Shown here piece after piece: positions 54,397-64,000 of a DNA stretch of 64,000 nt; positions within the stretch are counted from its first letter, which is position 1; each line of letters opens with the position of its first letter. The stretch covers positions 37,393,010-37,457,009 of the forward strand of contig CAMZMU010000020.1 in NCBI GenBank assembly GCA_947311845.1. Direction: 5' to 3'. The notes under the pieces were generated by a model. That model saw only the letters and a list, made by a program, of their open reading frames with translations. It searched no databases and had not been told where the DNA came from. A program made the translations under genes and the position numbers. The DNA is from Poa pratensis. Lineage: Eukaryota; Streptophyta; Magnoliopsida; Poales; Poaceae.

Positions 54397-55956
54397 TGAT
54401 GGCGTGAATCACACGCTCGTTGGGAGACCCCAAGAGGAAGGTATGATGCAGTTCAGCAGCAAGTTTTCCCTCAGAAAGAAACCAAGGTTATCGAACCAGT
54501 AGGAGCAGCAACTCTTCAGAAGGTTGTTGGTGGCTCGCACGGCGCAATACGATCTCAACGTGGAATCTGCACACAACACAATCAAACTACTTTGCCCCAA
54601 CGAAACAGTGAGGTTGTCAATCTCACTGGCTTGCTGAAAACAAAGGATTAAACGTATGGTGTGGAAAATGAGTATTAAATTGCAGAGAATGAAAAAGGAA
54701 CAGTTTGCAGTTTGTGGTTGTTTAATCAGTGTAAAAGAATGGACCGGGGTCCACAGTTCACTAGTGGTGTCTCTCCATAAAAGATAACTAACATGTTGGG
54801 TGAACAAATTACAGCTGGGCAATTGAAATAGTGAGCGCATGACAATGCATATACATGACATGTTGACTACTATGATATTTAATTGGGCATTACGACATAA
54901 TACATAGACCGTTATCCAACAGCATCTATGACTAATAATCCACCGCCGGGTTGTCATCCGAGTCCCCCGTTGGTATTAAGTTGCAAGCAACGGATAATTG
55001 CATTAAGTAAAGTGCGTAATGTAAACAAACACATATGCCGTGGACATAGCATCGTTAGGTTATCCCTAGTGGCAACAGCACATCCACAACCTTAGAACTT
55101 TCTGTCACTGTCCCAGGTTAAACGGAGACATGAACCCACTATCTAGCATAAATACTCTCTCTTGGAGTTACAAGCATCTACGAGTAACGGAAAGCATGCA
55201 AGATCTTAAATAACATATAAGATAGATTGATAATCAACTTGACATATATTCAATATTCATCGGATCCCAGCAAACACAACATGTAGCATTACAATAATAT
55301 GATCTTGATCATGTAGGGCAGCTCACAAGATCTAAACATGATGGCACAAAGTGGAGAGACAACCATCTAGCTACTGCTATGGACCCGTAGTCCAAGGATG
55401 AACTACTCACGCATCACTCCGGAGGCAGGCATGGCGATGTAGAAGCCTCCGGTGACGATTCCCCTCTCCGGCAGGGTGCCGGGAAGAGGTTCTGAACCCT
55501 CCCGAGCTAGGGTTGACGACGGCGGCGTCTCTGGAACTTTTCGTGGATATTTGCTCAGGTACTTAGGGTTTTCGCGTCGGGGGGAATAAGTAGGCGAAAG
55601 GGCGGCGGCTGCGACCCCCGAGGGGCCCACACCACCCTAGGGCGCGGCAGAGGGGGGCCCGCGCCCTAGTGGCGTGTGGGCCCTGGTGGCCCTCCTCTGC
55701 TGCTCCTTCGCTCCGTCAGGTGTGTTCTGGAAAAATAGGACCCCGTGTAGTTTCGTCCAATTCCGAGAATATTTCCAGACTAGCTTTTCTGGAATACAAA
55801 AACAGCAGAAAACAGGAACTGGCACTTCGGCATCTTGTTAATAGGTTAGTCCCAAAAAATGTATAAAAGTGATATAAAGTAGATGCAAAACATGTAGCAA
55901 TTGGTATAAAACAAGCATGGAACATCAAAAATTATAGATACGTTTGAGACGTATCA
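54397..55956 (-). repeat. 3' LTR of the second Athila element
   Basis: On the minus strand it begins TGATACGTCTCAAACG and ends ATTCACGCCATCA or close to it. The CATCGCCATGCCTGCCTCCG block and the flanking sequence parallel the first Athila LTR. Confidence 0.85.
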
Positions 55957-58755
55957 GCATCCCCAAGCTTAGTTCCTACTCGTCCTCGAGTAGGTAAACG
56001 ATAAAAACAAAATAATTTTTGAGGTGACATGCTACATCATAATCTTGATCATATAATATTGCAAGGCACATGTAAATGAATGAAGTGATCCAAGTCAATG
56101 GTCTATAATTTGCTACCAAATAGATAATGAGTAAACAATGAATCACACAAGCTAAACGTTTTCATGAATAGTACTTTCGAGACAAGCATCAAACAGTTTT
56201 GCATAAGTGTTAACTCATAAAGCAATAGTTTCTAATAAAAGGTATTTAATCAACACAAAGGAAGAATTTAGTTTCAGCATTTGCTTCAACTTTCAACATA
56301 TTTATCTCATGGATATTGTCAACACAAAGTAGTATAACAAGTCCAATACATTGCATATAACGCATGTTGTAACAAAGTTGACACTAGTGTTTGCTTGTGG
56401 AAGACAGAAAGAATAGGAAAACTGACTCAACATAAAAGTAAAAGAAAGGCCCTTCGCAGAGGGAAGCAGGGATTAAATCATGTGCTAGAGCTTTTAGGTT
56501 TTTGAAAGCATATAGAGATTGCATAAAATATTTGATACTCCTCCCAACCTTGCTAACACAAGCCATGGCTAACCGAATCCTCGGGTGCCTTCCATCAATC
56601 ACATACCATGGAGGAGTATCTATTTTTGAGAGGTGTTTGTTAATTGTCAACGAATGGTAGCGGGTGAGAACAGTATTCTACCTGTCGAACGGACTTTTAA
56701 GAGCGGCTCCCATGAAGGACGTTATTTCTACCAGCAAGGCAGATCATCCCTCTTTCTCTTTGGTTTACACACATTCAGGTATTTCACTGTTTGTCATTGC
56801 TTACTGATGAATCAGGGCAAAAGTGTGAAGAGAATTAATTGGTTAAAGTTGTAATTAATTGGGACTGGGCACCCCGTTGCCAGCTCTTTTTGCAAGTTAT
56901 TGGATAAGCGGATGTATATGCCACTAGTCCAGGTGTAAAAGTCCACTCGACAAATAGAATAAAGAATAACCACACTAATTCCTCATGAGCTAGTAAACAT
57001 TGACACAAAAAGGGAATAATAACATTTTGAATAATTTAAAGGTAGCACATGAAAAATTTACTTGGAGTGGCAAGGAAATACCACATATAGGTAGTTATGG
57101 TGGACACAAATGGCATGGATTTTGGCTCAAGGATTTGGATGCACGAGAAGCATTCCCTCTCAGTACAGAGTTTAGGCTAGCAAGGTTATGTAAGCAAACA
57201 AGAATATCAACCCGTACACCAAGTTTTATATGACAAACATATTGCAAACGTTATAAGACTTCATACCGTCTTCCTTGTTAACCAAACCCTGTTATTAGAA
57301 AATATCTAGACCTTAGAGTACCACCGATGCAAACCAAATTTTCAACAAGCTTTACGGTAGTTCTTCACTAATAGGCTTAACTCATGTGATGCACAATTTA
57401 ATCATGATCTACTTGTTAACTCAAAACAATTGACAAGCATCAAGTTATCCATTTTAGTGATCTACAAGATTAAGCAAGTTTTTCCTTATACCAATTACCA
57501 CATGCAACATTTTCTGAACCAACCAAACACCAATCAATTTATTTCATCAACTCTCCAAACAAATATAAGTGAAGCAAGAGAGTACTTTCTACAAAAGAAA
57601 GCTAATAGCTCTGACAAGAGATACATGAAAACAAGAGCTAAAAGCTGAACAGCGCTAGATATGAATACTCAACAAATATAAGTGAAGAATAGGAGTATTC
57701 TCATGAAAAAGCGGAGCGTGTCTCTCTCCCAATCAAGAATGCTAGGGTCCAGTCAAGCTTTATTGAAAATAAAAGTGCAATACTGAAAATAAAAGCACAC
57801 AGACGCTCCAAGAAAAGCACATATGATGTGAAAGAATTAAAATATAGTTTCACTAGAGATGACCTGATAATTTTGACGATGAAGAAGGGGATGCCTTGGG
57901 CATCCCCAAGCTTAGACGCTTGAGTCTTCTTGAAATATGCTGGGGAGATCCATGGGAGCCTCCCCAAGCTTAAGCTCTTCACTCTTCTTGATCCTATTAT
58001 ATCATCCTTCTCTCTTGACCCTTGAAAACTTCCGTCACACCAAACTCAAAGTAGATCTCATTAGAGGGTTAGTGCATAATCAAAAATTCACATGTTCTAT
58101 AAGACGCAATATGATTTGTTACTTTAAACATTAGCTACAGCCACTGATGTTATGTGAAGCTCTTCCACCCAAAAAAGAATTTCACTCAACACTAGTAAAA
58201 GAGAGAATGCAAAATAAAAAGGCATAATCTGTCTAAAACAGAACAGTCCGCAAAGACGAATTTTTTCGAGGCACTTACGACGCTCAGATCGAAAACTCTG
58301 AACTAATGAAAGTTTCAGACATTCATAAAGATTACGCACAAAAATTTCAGATTTAATTAACAATCTGGTGATTTTAGGAATTTCGTACAGTGAACAGCAA
58401 AAATCTGTTTCTGCGCAGCAATCAAAATTAAGCATCATCTTAACATTAGAGGCTACTCTTGGCACAACAATGCGAGAAAATAAAGATACAAAGGAGTTGC
58501 TACAGAAGTAAACACTCCTTGACTCAATAAAAGAAAAATTGCAGAAAAAAATAATGGGTTGCCTCCCATAAGCGCTTTTCTTTAACGCCTTTTAGCTAGG
58601 CACAAAGCATGCATCAAGTATTACCAAGTGAAGAAGCATCAACATTGTAATTTGTTCGAACAATAGAATCATAAGGTGGCTTAATCTTCTTCCTAGGAAA
58701 GTGTTCCATACCTTTCTTGAGAGGAAATTGATATTTTATATTCCCTTCTTTCATA
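55957..58755 (-). other. 3' untranslated region of the second Athila element
   Basis: No coding potential. It contains the polypurine tract at 55957-55972, extra copies of the same motif at about 57901 and 57962, and the hairpin at 57887-57907. Confidence 0.75.
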
Positions 58756-60697
58756 TCAATAATAGCACCTACAGTCTAAGAAAAGGTCTTCCCAGCACAA
58801 TAGGGCATGATGGATTGCATCAATATCCAAGACAATAAAATCAACGGGGACATAATTGTTGTTAACCATGATAAGAACATCATCAATTCTTCCCAAAGGT
58901 TTTTTAATAGTAGAATCAACAAGGTGAACATCCAAGTAACAATTTTCCAAAGGTGCTAAATCAAGCATATCATATAATCTTTTAGGCATAACAGAAATAC
59001 TAGCACCAAGGTCACACAAAGCATTGCAATCAAAGTCATTCAATTTCATTTAATGATGGGCTCCCAACCATCTTCTAACTTCCTAGGGATAGAAGCTTCA
59101 TGTTTTAATTTCTCTTCCCTAACTTGCATGAGAGCATTAGTAATATGTTTAGTAAAAGCCATGTTTATAGCACTAGCATTAGGACTTCTAGCTAGCTTTT
59201 GCAAGAACTTAATTACTTCAGAAATATTGCAACCATCAAAATCAAAGTCATTATTATCAAAAGTAATGGAGTTATTATCTTCCTTATTGCTAGAAATTTC
59301 AGCATCTTTATCAAGGACAGTTTCAGAGTTATCAGGCAATTTAGGACATTTTGCAATAGAAGTGGAAACATTACCAACACCAATATCTTGCCATTAATGG
59401 TAGGAGGTTTGTTAACACTTGAGTTTGAAGCATTTTCAGAAGTAGTAATAGTATAAACTCTAGCAATATTATTCTTTCTAGCAATTTCATCCTCTCTTTC
59501 CCATCTAGCATGCAATTCAGCTAACATCCTCACATTGTTATCAATTTTAACTTGTATAGCATTGAGAGTTTTGCTCTCTTTAACATCATGAGGCATGTTC
59601 TTTAGTTTCAATAAGTCAACATCAAGAGCAAGACTATCAACTTTAGAGGAAAGCACATCAATTTTCCCAAATTTCTCCTCAACAGTTTTATTGAAAGCAG
59701 TTTGTGTACTAATAAAATCCTTAAGCATAACTTCAAGATCGAGGGTACACTCTTATTATTGTAGGAGTTACTATAGGAATTTCCATAACCATTGCCACTA
59801 TTAGAAGGATAGGGCCTATAATTGCTATTACCAAAATTATTCCTATAAGCATTGTTGTTGAAATTATTATTTTTAATGAAGTTCACATCAACATGCTCTT
59901 CTTGAGCAACCAAAGAAGCTAAAGGAACATTATTTGGATCAACATGTGTTTGACCATTTGCAAGCATAGACATAATAGTATCAATTTTGGCACTCAAGGA
60001 GAGGTTTCCTCAACAGAATTTACCTTCTTACCTGTTGGAGCTCTCTCGGTGTGCCACTCAGAATAATTAATCATCATATCATCAAGAAGCTTTGTTGCAG
60101 CACCCAAAGTGATGGACATAAAGGTACCTCCAGCGGCCGAATCCAATAAATTCCTGAAGAAAAATTTAATCCTGCATAGAAGGTTTGGATGATCATCCAA
60201 GTAGTCAGTCCATGAGTGGGACAATTTTTAACCAATGATTTCATTCTCTCCCATGCTTGAGCAACATGTTCATTATCAAATTGCTTAAAATTCATTATGC
60301 TACTTCTCAAAGAAATAATCTTAGCAGGAGGATAATATTTTCCAATAAAAGCATCTTTGCATTTAGTCCATGAATCAATACTATTTCTAGGCAAAGATAG
60401 CAACCATTCTTTAGCACGTCCTCTCAAGGAGAAAGGAAAAAGTTTCAGTTTAATAATATCACCATCTACTTCCTTGAGCTTTTGCATTTCACAAAGTTCA
60501 ACAAAGTTATTAAGGTGAACAGCAGCATCATCAGTACTAACACCAGAAAATTGCTCTTTCATAACAAGATTTAAAAGTGCAGGTTTAATTTCATAAAATT
60601 CTGCTGAAGCAGCAGGTGGAGCAATAGGTGTGCATATGAAATCATTGTTGTTCGTGCTAGTGAAATCACACAACTTAGTGTTCTCAGGAGTACTCAT
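58756..60697 (-). pseudogene. Gag-protease of the second Athila element
   Basis: The ATG at 60697 opens an intact N-terminal gag (to about 60120) with FSLRGRAKEWLLSLP and KNCPTHGLTTWMIIQ. Frameshifts near 60130, 59990, 59700 and 59340 divide the rest. The protease part (59049-58756) retains DLGAS but loses its LGRPFLRT region to a frameshift near 58800. No RT or integrase follows, as in the first copy. Confidence 0.85.
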
Positions 60698-60888
60698 TTT
60701 AGCAGAAATAAAAACAGACAGAAAATAACTTGAAAGTAAACTAGATGCAAGTAACTAATTTTTTTGTGTTTTTGATAATTGAAAGCAAACAAGATAAAAT
60801 AAAATAAACTAAGCAAGACAAAAACAAAGTAAAGAGATTGAAAGCAAACAAGATAAAATAAAATAAACTAAGCAAGATTGAATAGTAA

Positions 60889-61200
60889 TTTCGAGACAAG
60901 CATCAAATAGTTTTGCATAAGTGTTAACTCATAAAGCAATAGTTTCTAATAAAAGGTATTCAATCAACACAAAGGAAGAATTAAGTTTCAGCATTTGCTT
61001 CAACTTTCAACATATTTATCTCATGGATATCGTCAACACAAAGTAGTATAACAAGTCCAATACGTTGCATATAACGCATGTTGTAACAAGTTGACACTAG
61101 TGTTGCTTGTGGAAGACAGAAAGAATAGGAAAACTGACTCACATAAAAGTAAAAGAAAGGCCCTTCGCAGAGGGAAGCAGGGATTAAGTCATGTGCTAGA
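60889..61200. repeat. Displaced copy of Athila 3'-UTR sequence
   Basis: This stretch is a near copy, in the same orientation, of about 56170-56490 (ACAAGCATCAAA...AGAGGGAAGCAGGGATTAA). It joins the Athila leader abruptly at about 60888 and the Sirevirus LTR fragment at 61201. It marks a complex deletion or rearrangement, or recombination with another Athila copy. Confidence 0.8.
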
Positions 61201-61412
61201 TTATCCACATTGCTTCTTCCAAACCGGATATTCCGGTAGAGATGAAATATCCAGTAAACAAATATCCGGCTGCTCTTTTCCTCATTCTTTTCGGTGTTGA
61301 TGCATACGTGTTTGTATATAAATAACCCGCATCACTTAACACATGATTAAAACTATCACTAGTATTGTTAACTAACACACAAAATACGAGGGATCACAAA
61401 AATGCCCTTTCA
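61201..61412 (-). repeat. 5' LTR of the Sirevirus-like element, outer fragment
   Basis: It matches 51190-51387 (CCACATTGCTTCTTCCAAACC through AATGCCCTTTCA) and is followed by the GTATT duplication at 61413-61417. It has a small insertion, CTCATTCTTTTC, near 61280. Confidence 0.88.
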
Positions 61413-61417
61413 GTATT

Positions 61418-62080
61418 TAACATAGAAGGATTATTAATTAAAATCAATATTTTTATTGTTGGATGATACCACCCAGTATAGCGAATCATAGTTGCCAACA
61501 TGGAAAGTATTCGGCTAAATTATATTCAACATAATGAGCAAAAAAAAAAAATAAGTCTTTAACATCCGAGGTGTTGCTGTGACCACACTCTTACCACCAA
61601 CCATGTTACCACATTGTAAGTGTGAAGCCCCGCCTTTTTGTTAAGTAAAGTATAGTTTTTCCAATTAATTTGGATAAGGTAGGCAAAAACAAGATACAAC
61701 AAGAAAAAAATAGTCATCAAAGTGAGAGAAGATACATGCAAAACACCACCGAGCATCAACTCAGTCATAAGAATTGCCAAGGAAAGCCCATGAGTTCCTC
61801 TCGCATCCTCTGCCAAAGAAGAGTAGGACAAACACCGTCACACTCAATACAGAATGGATGAGAGAGAGAGAGTATTGAACTTATTAAGATAATCTCAATA
61901 GAGCTCTCTTAGAAGAATTTTTTTATATTTCATTCAGGAAAAAACTTTATTGTTCACATTCTCCACAGTTTATGAAGTCACTACAACCAAACAAAGACTA
62001 TTTAGATAGTTCTGCACAGGACCAAACGATAATCAAATTTCAGTGTTAACATTCACATATATGATATATATATACATCTC
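61418..62080. other. Unassigned low-copy-looking spacer
   Basis: No confident gene. A 90-codon minus-strand frame (61831-61559) has a hydrophobic stretch, but without splice or family support I do not call it. A GA microsatellite is at 61861-61873. Confidence 0.3.
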
Positions 62081-64000
62081 AGCTATTCTACAACCAGTTG
62101 TAGAATAACTATTCTACAACCCCTTCTGAACTTCGTCCGTCACATAAGTGAACTTCGCTCGTCATATCAGTGAACTGCAAAGAAATTCACAAATGACCTT
62201 CTTGGCTGACATAATTTTGTCCGAACTTCGCCCGTCACAGAAGTGAACTTCACGATAATTTCGCAAATGAACTTCTCTGGTGACCATTATTTTTTCTGAA
62301 CTTCGCGATTATCACGTTAGTGAACTTCACAGAAATTTTAAACTGATTATCAGAATGACACAGGCGATATACCGTTCAAAAGGTACGAAAATTGCGCACC
62401 TTTCACGTGTTGACGGGATTTCCAAATTCTATATGGTTTGTAAAACAATTTCAAATATATTAAACATTGTTTTCGCGAATTTCTACGTTTCCGTACAGTA
62501 TTTTGGACGTCATTTTCAAACCGCTTGTCATACTGATGCAAATAATATGCCGTTGGAAAGGTATGGAAAATGCGCACGGTCACTATCTCTGTTAAATTGT
62601 CTCAATTCGTTACTGTTTAAGAGCAGTTGTAAAAATACACAGTTATGTTTTTTGATTTTCAGGACCAGCGGATAGTGTTTTATCAATTAATTTCAAACAG
62701 CTTGTCGGAATGTAACAAATGATATGACGATTGGAAAGATATTAACTAGGCGAACATTTTTCATATAGAAATGTTTTCAAATTTGATAAAGGTTTTTGTT
62801 AATTTCGAAATTAAAAAACAGATAAAAGAGATGACATGGGTATGGATTTAAAATTGTCACGTTTATGATGTTCGGATTGGACGAGTCAACATTTTAGAGT
62901 CAAATTAGACTCATATACTTTCCAATTGCACATAGTGGCAATCGATTTGGAAAACGAAACTCGTATGAACGATTTCTATGCTTAGGATTTCTGCCCAGAA
63001 AAACAGAGCATCCGAACTTCGTTTTACACGATTGTAAACTTCTGATTATGAGTTAGTGGACTTCCGATCGTGATTTTTCTGTTTTATGTTACACGCTGTT
63101 TTTTGTCTTAGTTTTCAAAATGTTTGTCGAAACGATTAAAGTGATATATCGTTGAAAAGGTATGAAAATTCATCATCTATTTCGTGTTGACCATTTTTCG
63201 AAATTCTTCATGGTTTAAGAGTAGTTTTAAATATACTAAATGATGTTTTTCAGGATTTTTTTCAGTTTTCACTGTGTTGTTATTCCAGTGGACTTCGTTG
63301 TTATATACATTGAACTTCGAAATTTTCTGAGAGTGAACTTATACGAAAGTATGACCTTTGTGACAAAAAAATTGCGAACATTATGATTCGATTTTTTTTC
63401 CGACATAAAGATAAACCAGCACGTACGAGGCGAACCTCGAACATGTTTAAAATGAACTTCTGACTTGTTCAAAGCGAACTCCCGACAAGGAAGTAAACGT
63501 CTAAAGCATTATAATATGAACTTCTGACACGTTCGAGGTGAACTTTTGTTTGGTAGAAATTGAACTTCTAAAAAATTAAGAATAATTTTTTTCTTTTTTC
63601 GGATGAACTTCCGAGAAAAAAAACAAATTATCTGACGCGACCGAAAAGAACTTCCGACATATTCAAAGTGGACTCCCCCGATGCAAAGCGAACTTCCGAC
63701 TAGTTAAGGGAACTCCAATATAGAAAGGTAAATTTCGACACGGTTTAAGTGAACTTCCGATACCTTTAAAGTGAACTCCGAACACGGTCAAAGTGAAATC
63801 CCCAGAAGTAATAAATTCAAAACAATCTTGACAAACCATCTTTTTCTAAGCTTCCCATTATTTTTGTACTATCTGATAAAAAATCGAACTTCCAAAATTA
63901 AAAGTAGTGAAATTTGAAGCAAGACAAATGCGAATTTTTTCCTCACGAATGAATTGAACCTTTTTGCGCAAAAAAGTGAATTGCTCACCTGAACCCAACT
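62081..64000. repeat. Region of dispersed GAACTTC motifs
   Basis: About twenty copies of GAACTT(C), often as GTGAACTTCCGA or ATGAACTTCTGAC, are scattered in both dense and sparse runs from 62128 to beyond the window end. The start carries a palindrome, ATTCTACAAC-CA-GTTGTAGAAT (62085-62106), with a third ATTCTACAAC just after. TATGCCGTT(G)GAAAGGTA-type segments recur at 62365, 62550, 62730 and 63145. No coding frame is seen. It may be the subterminal array of a large DNA transposon whose other end lies outside the window. Confidence 0.6.

Larger units (their letters stand above)
54397..60888 (-). mobile_element. Second Athila-lineage element, minus strand, 5' LTR missing
   Basis: On the minus strand it carries gag-protease (60697-58756), a long untranslated region, a polypurine tract (55957-55972) and a 3' LTR (55956-54397) starting TGATACGTCTCAAACG. 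It is the same family type as 25692-33802 but clearly diverged. It ends at about 60888 in the leader, so the primer-binding site and 5' LTR are absent. No target-site duplication is present. Confidence 0.85.
50313..61412 (-). mobile_element. Sirevirus-like Ty1/Copia element, minus strand, GTATT duplication, with nested insertions
   Basis: LTRs begin TGAAAGGATC and end AATGCCCTTTCA. The outer limits are flanked by perfect GTATT (50308-50312 and 61413-61417). Read on the minus strand, there is a TGGTATCAGAG primer-binding site at 54275-54285, gag (about 54235-53260), a CACTA insertion (52715-53250), an unidentified downstream ORF, an AAAAAGGGGGAGAT polypurine tract (51388-51401) and the 3' LTR. 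The purine tract and the CCGGA/TCCGG palindromes in the LTR recall Sireviruses. Protease, integrase and RT are not found. The 5' LTR is split by an Athila copy. Confidence 0.82.

Noticed and set aside
61559..61831. A 90-codon minus-strand frame with a hydrophobic stretch (possible membrane segment)
   Set aside because: No family resemblance and no splice partners. The length is compatible with chance in AT-rich DNA.
62100..64000. Possible CRISPR-like or satellite array of GAACTTC motifs
   Set aside because: The spacing is irregular, the motif is short and variable, and the context is a plant genome. It is neither a CRISPR array nor a regular tandem satellite.

Overview
This window is repeat-dense nuclear DNA from a grass, most likely a Triticeae species (wheat, barley, rye or Aegilops). 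The evidence is nested LTR retrotransposons with Triticeae-style ends (TGATACGTCTCC Athila-type LTRs, a TGAAGGAGATATGCCC BARE/WIS/Angela-type solo LTR), Stowaway MITEs, a PIF/Harbinger element and a CACTA end. Only two host genes are recognisable: a broken C2H2 zinc-finger gene (14607-15393, minus) and an intact four-exon gene for a membrane-anchored ubiquitin-fold protein, MUB (45476-48493, plus). No rRNA, tRNA or CRISPR features were seen.

Layout. (1) 1-14606: a nearly complete Tat-lineage Gypsy element whose 5' LTR starts about 10 nt before the window. Its sense gag-pol carries frameshifts and one amber stop. Downstream, on the opposite strand, is a multi-exon gene with GT-AG introns and a Transposase_28-like domain. 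The element sits inside the zinc-finger gene. (2) 15394-18706: the zinc-finger upstream region, a LINE-like A-tailed insertion and an eroded Athila gag relic. (3) 18707-42135: one non-autonomous Harbinger element with ORF1 only. It is split by a Copia element (19455-38349) and by a palindromic LTR element with two inverted LTRs (38417-40973). The Copia element contains a solo LTR (22700-24339) and a young gag-protease-only Athila element (25692-33802). (4) 42136-44840: a second Harbinger-like end, an unidentified 271-codon ORF, a low-complexity inverted structure and a hairpin MITE. (5) 44841-50312: the MUB gene, followed by two Stowaway MITEs. (6) 50313-61412: a minus-strand Sirevirus-like Copia element, bounded by GTATT duplications, invaded by a CACTA end and by a rearranged minus-strand Athila copy. 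(7) 61413-64000: a low-copy stretch, then about 1.9 kb of dispersed GAACTTC motifs.

Nested target-site duplications (GACCT, ATGAT, CACGC, GTATT) give an insertion order. Harbinger is older than Copia and the palindromic element, and Copia is older than the solo LTR and Athila. The most unusual structures are the palindromic inverted-LTR element, the antisense spliced gene of the Tat element, and the repeated polypurine-tract-like motifs inside two unrelated Gypsy families. All domain calls come from reading the sequence; no database search was possible.
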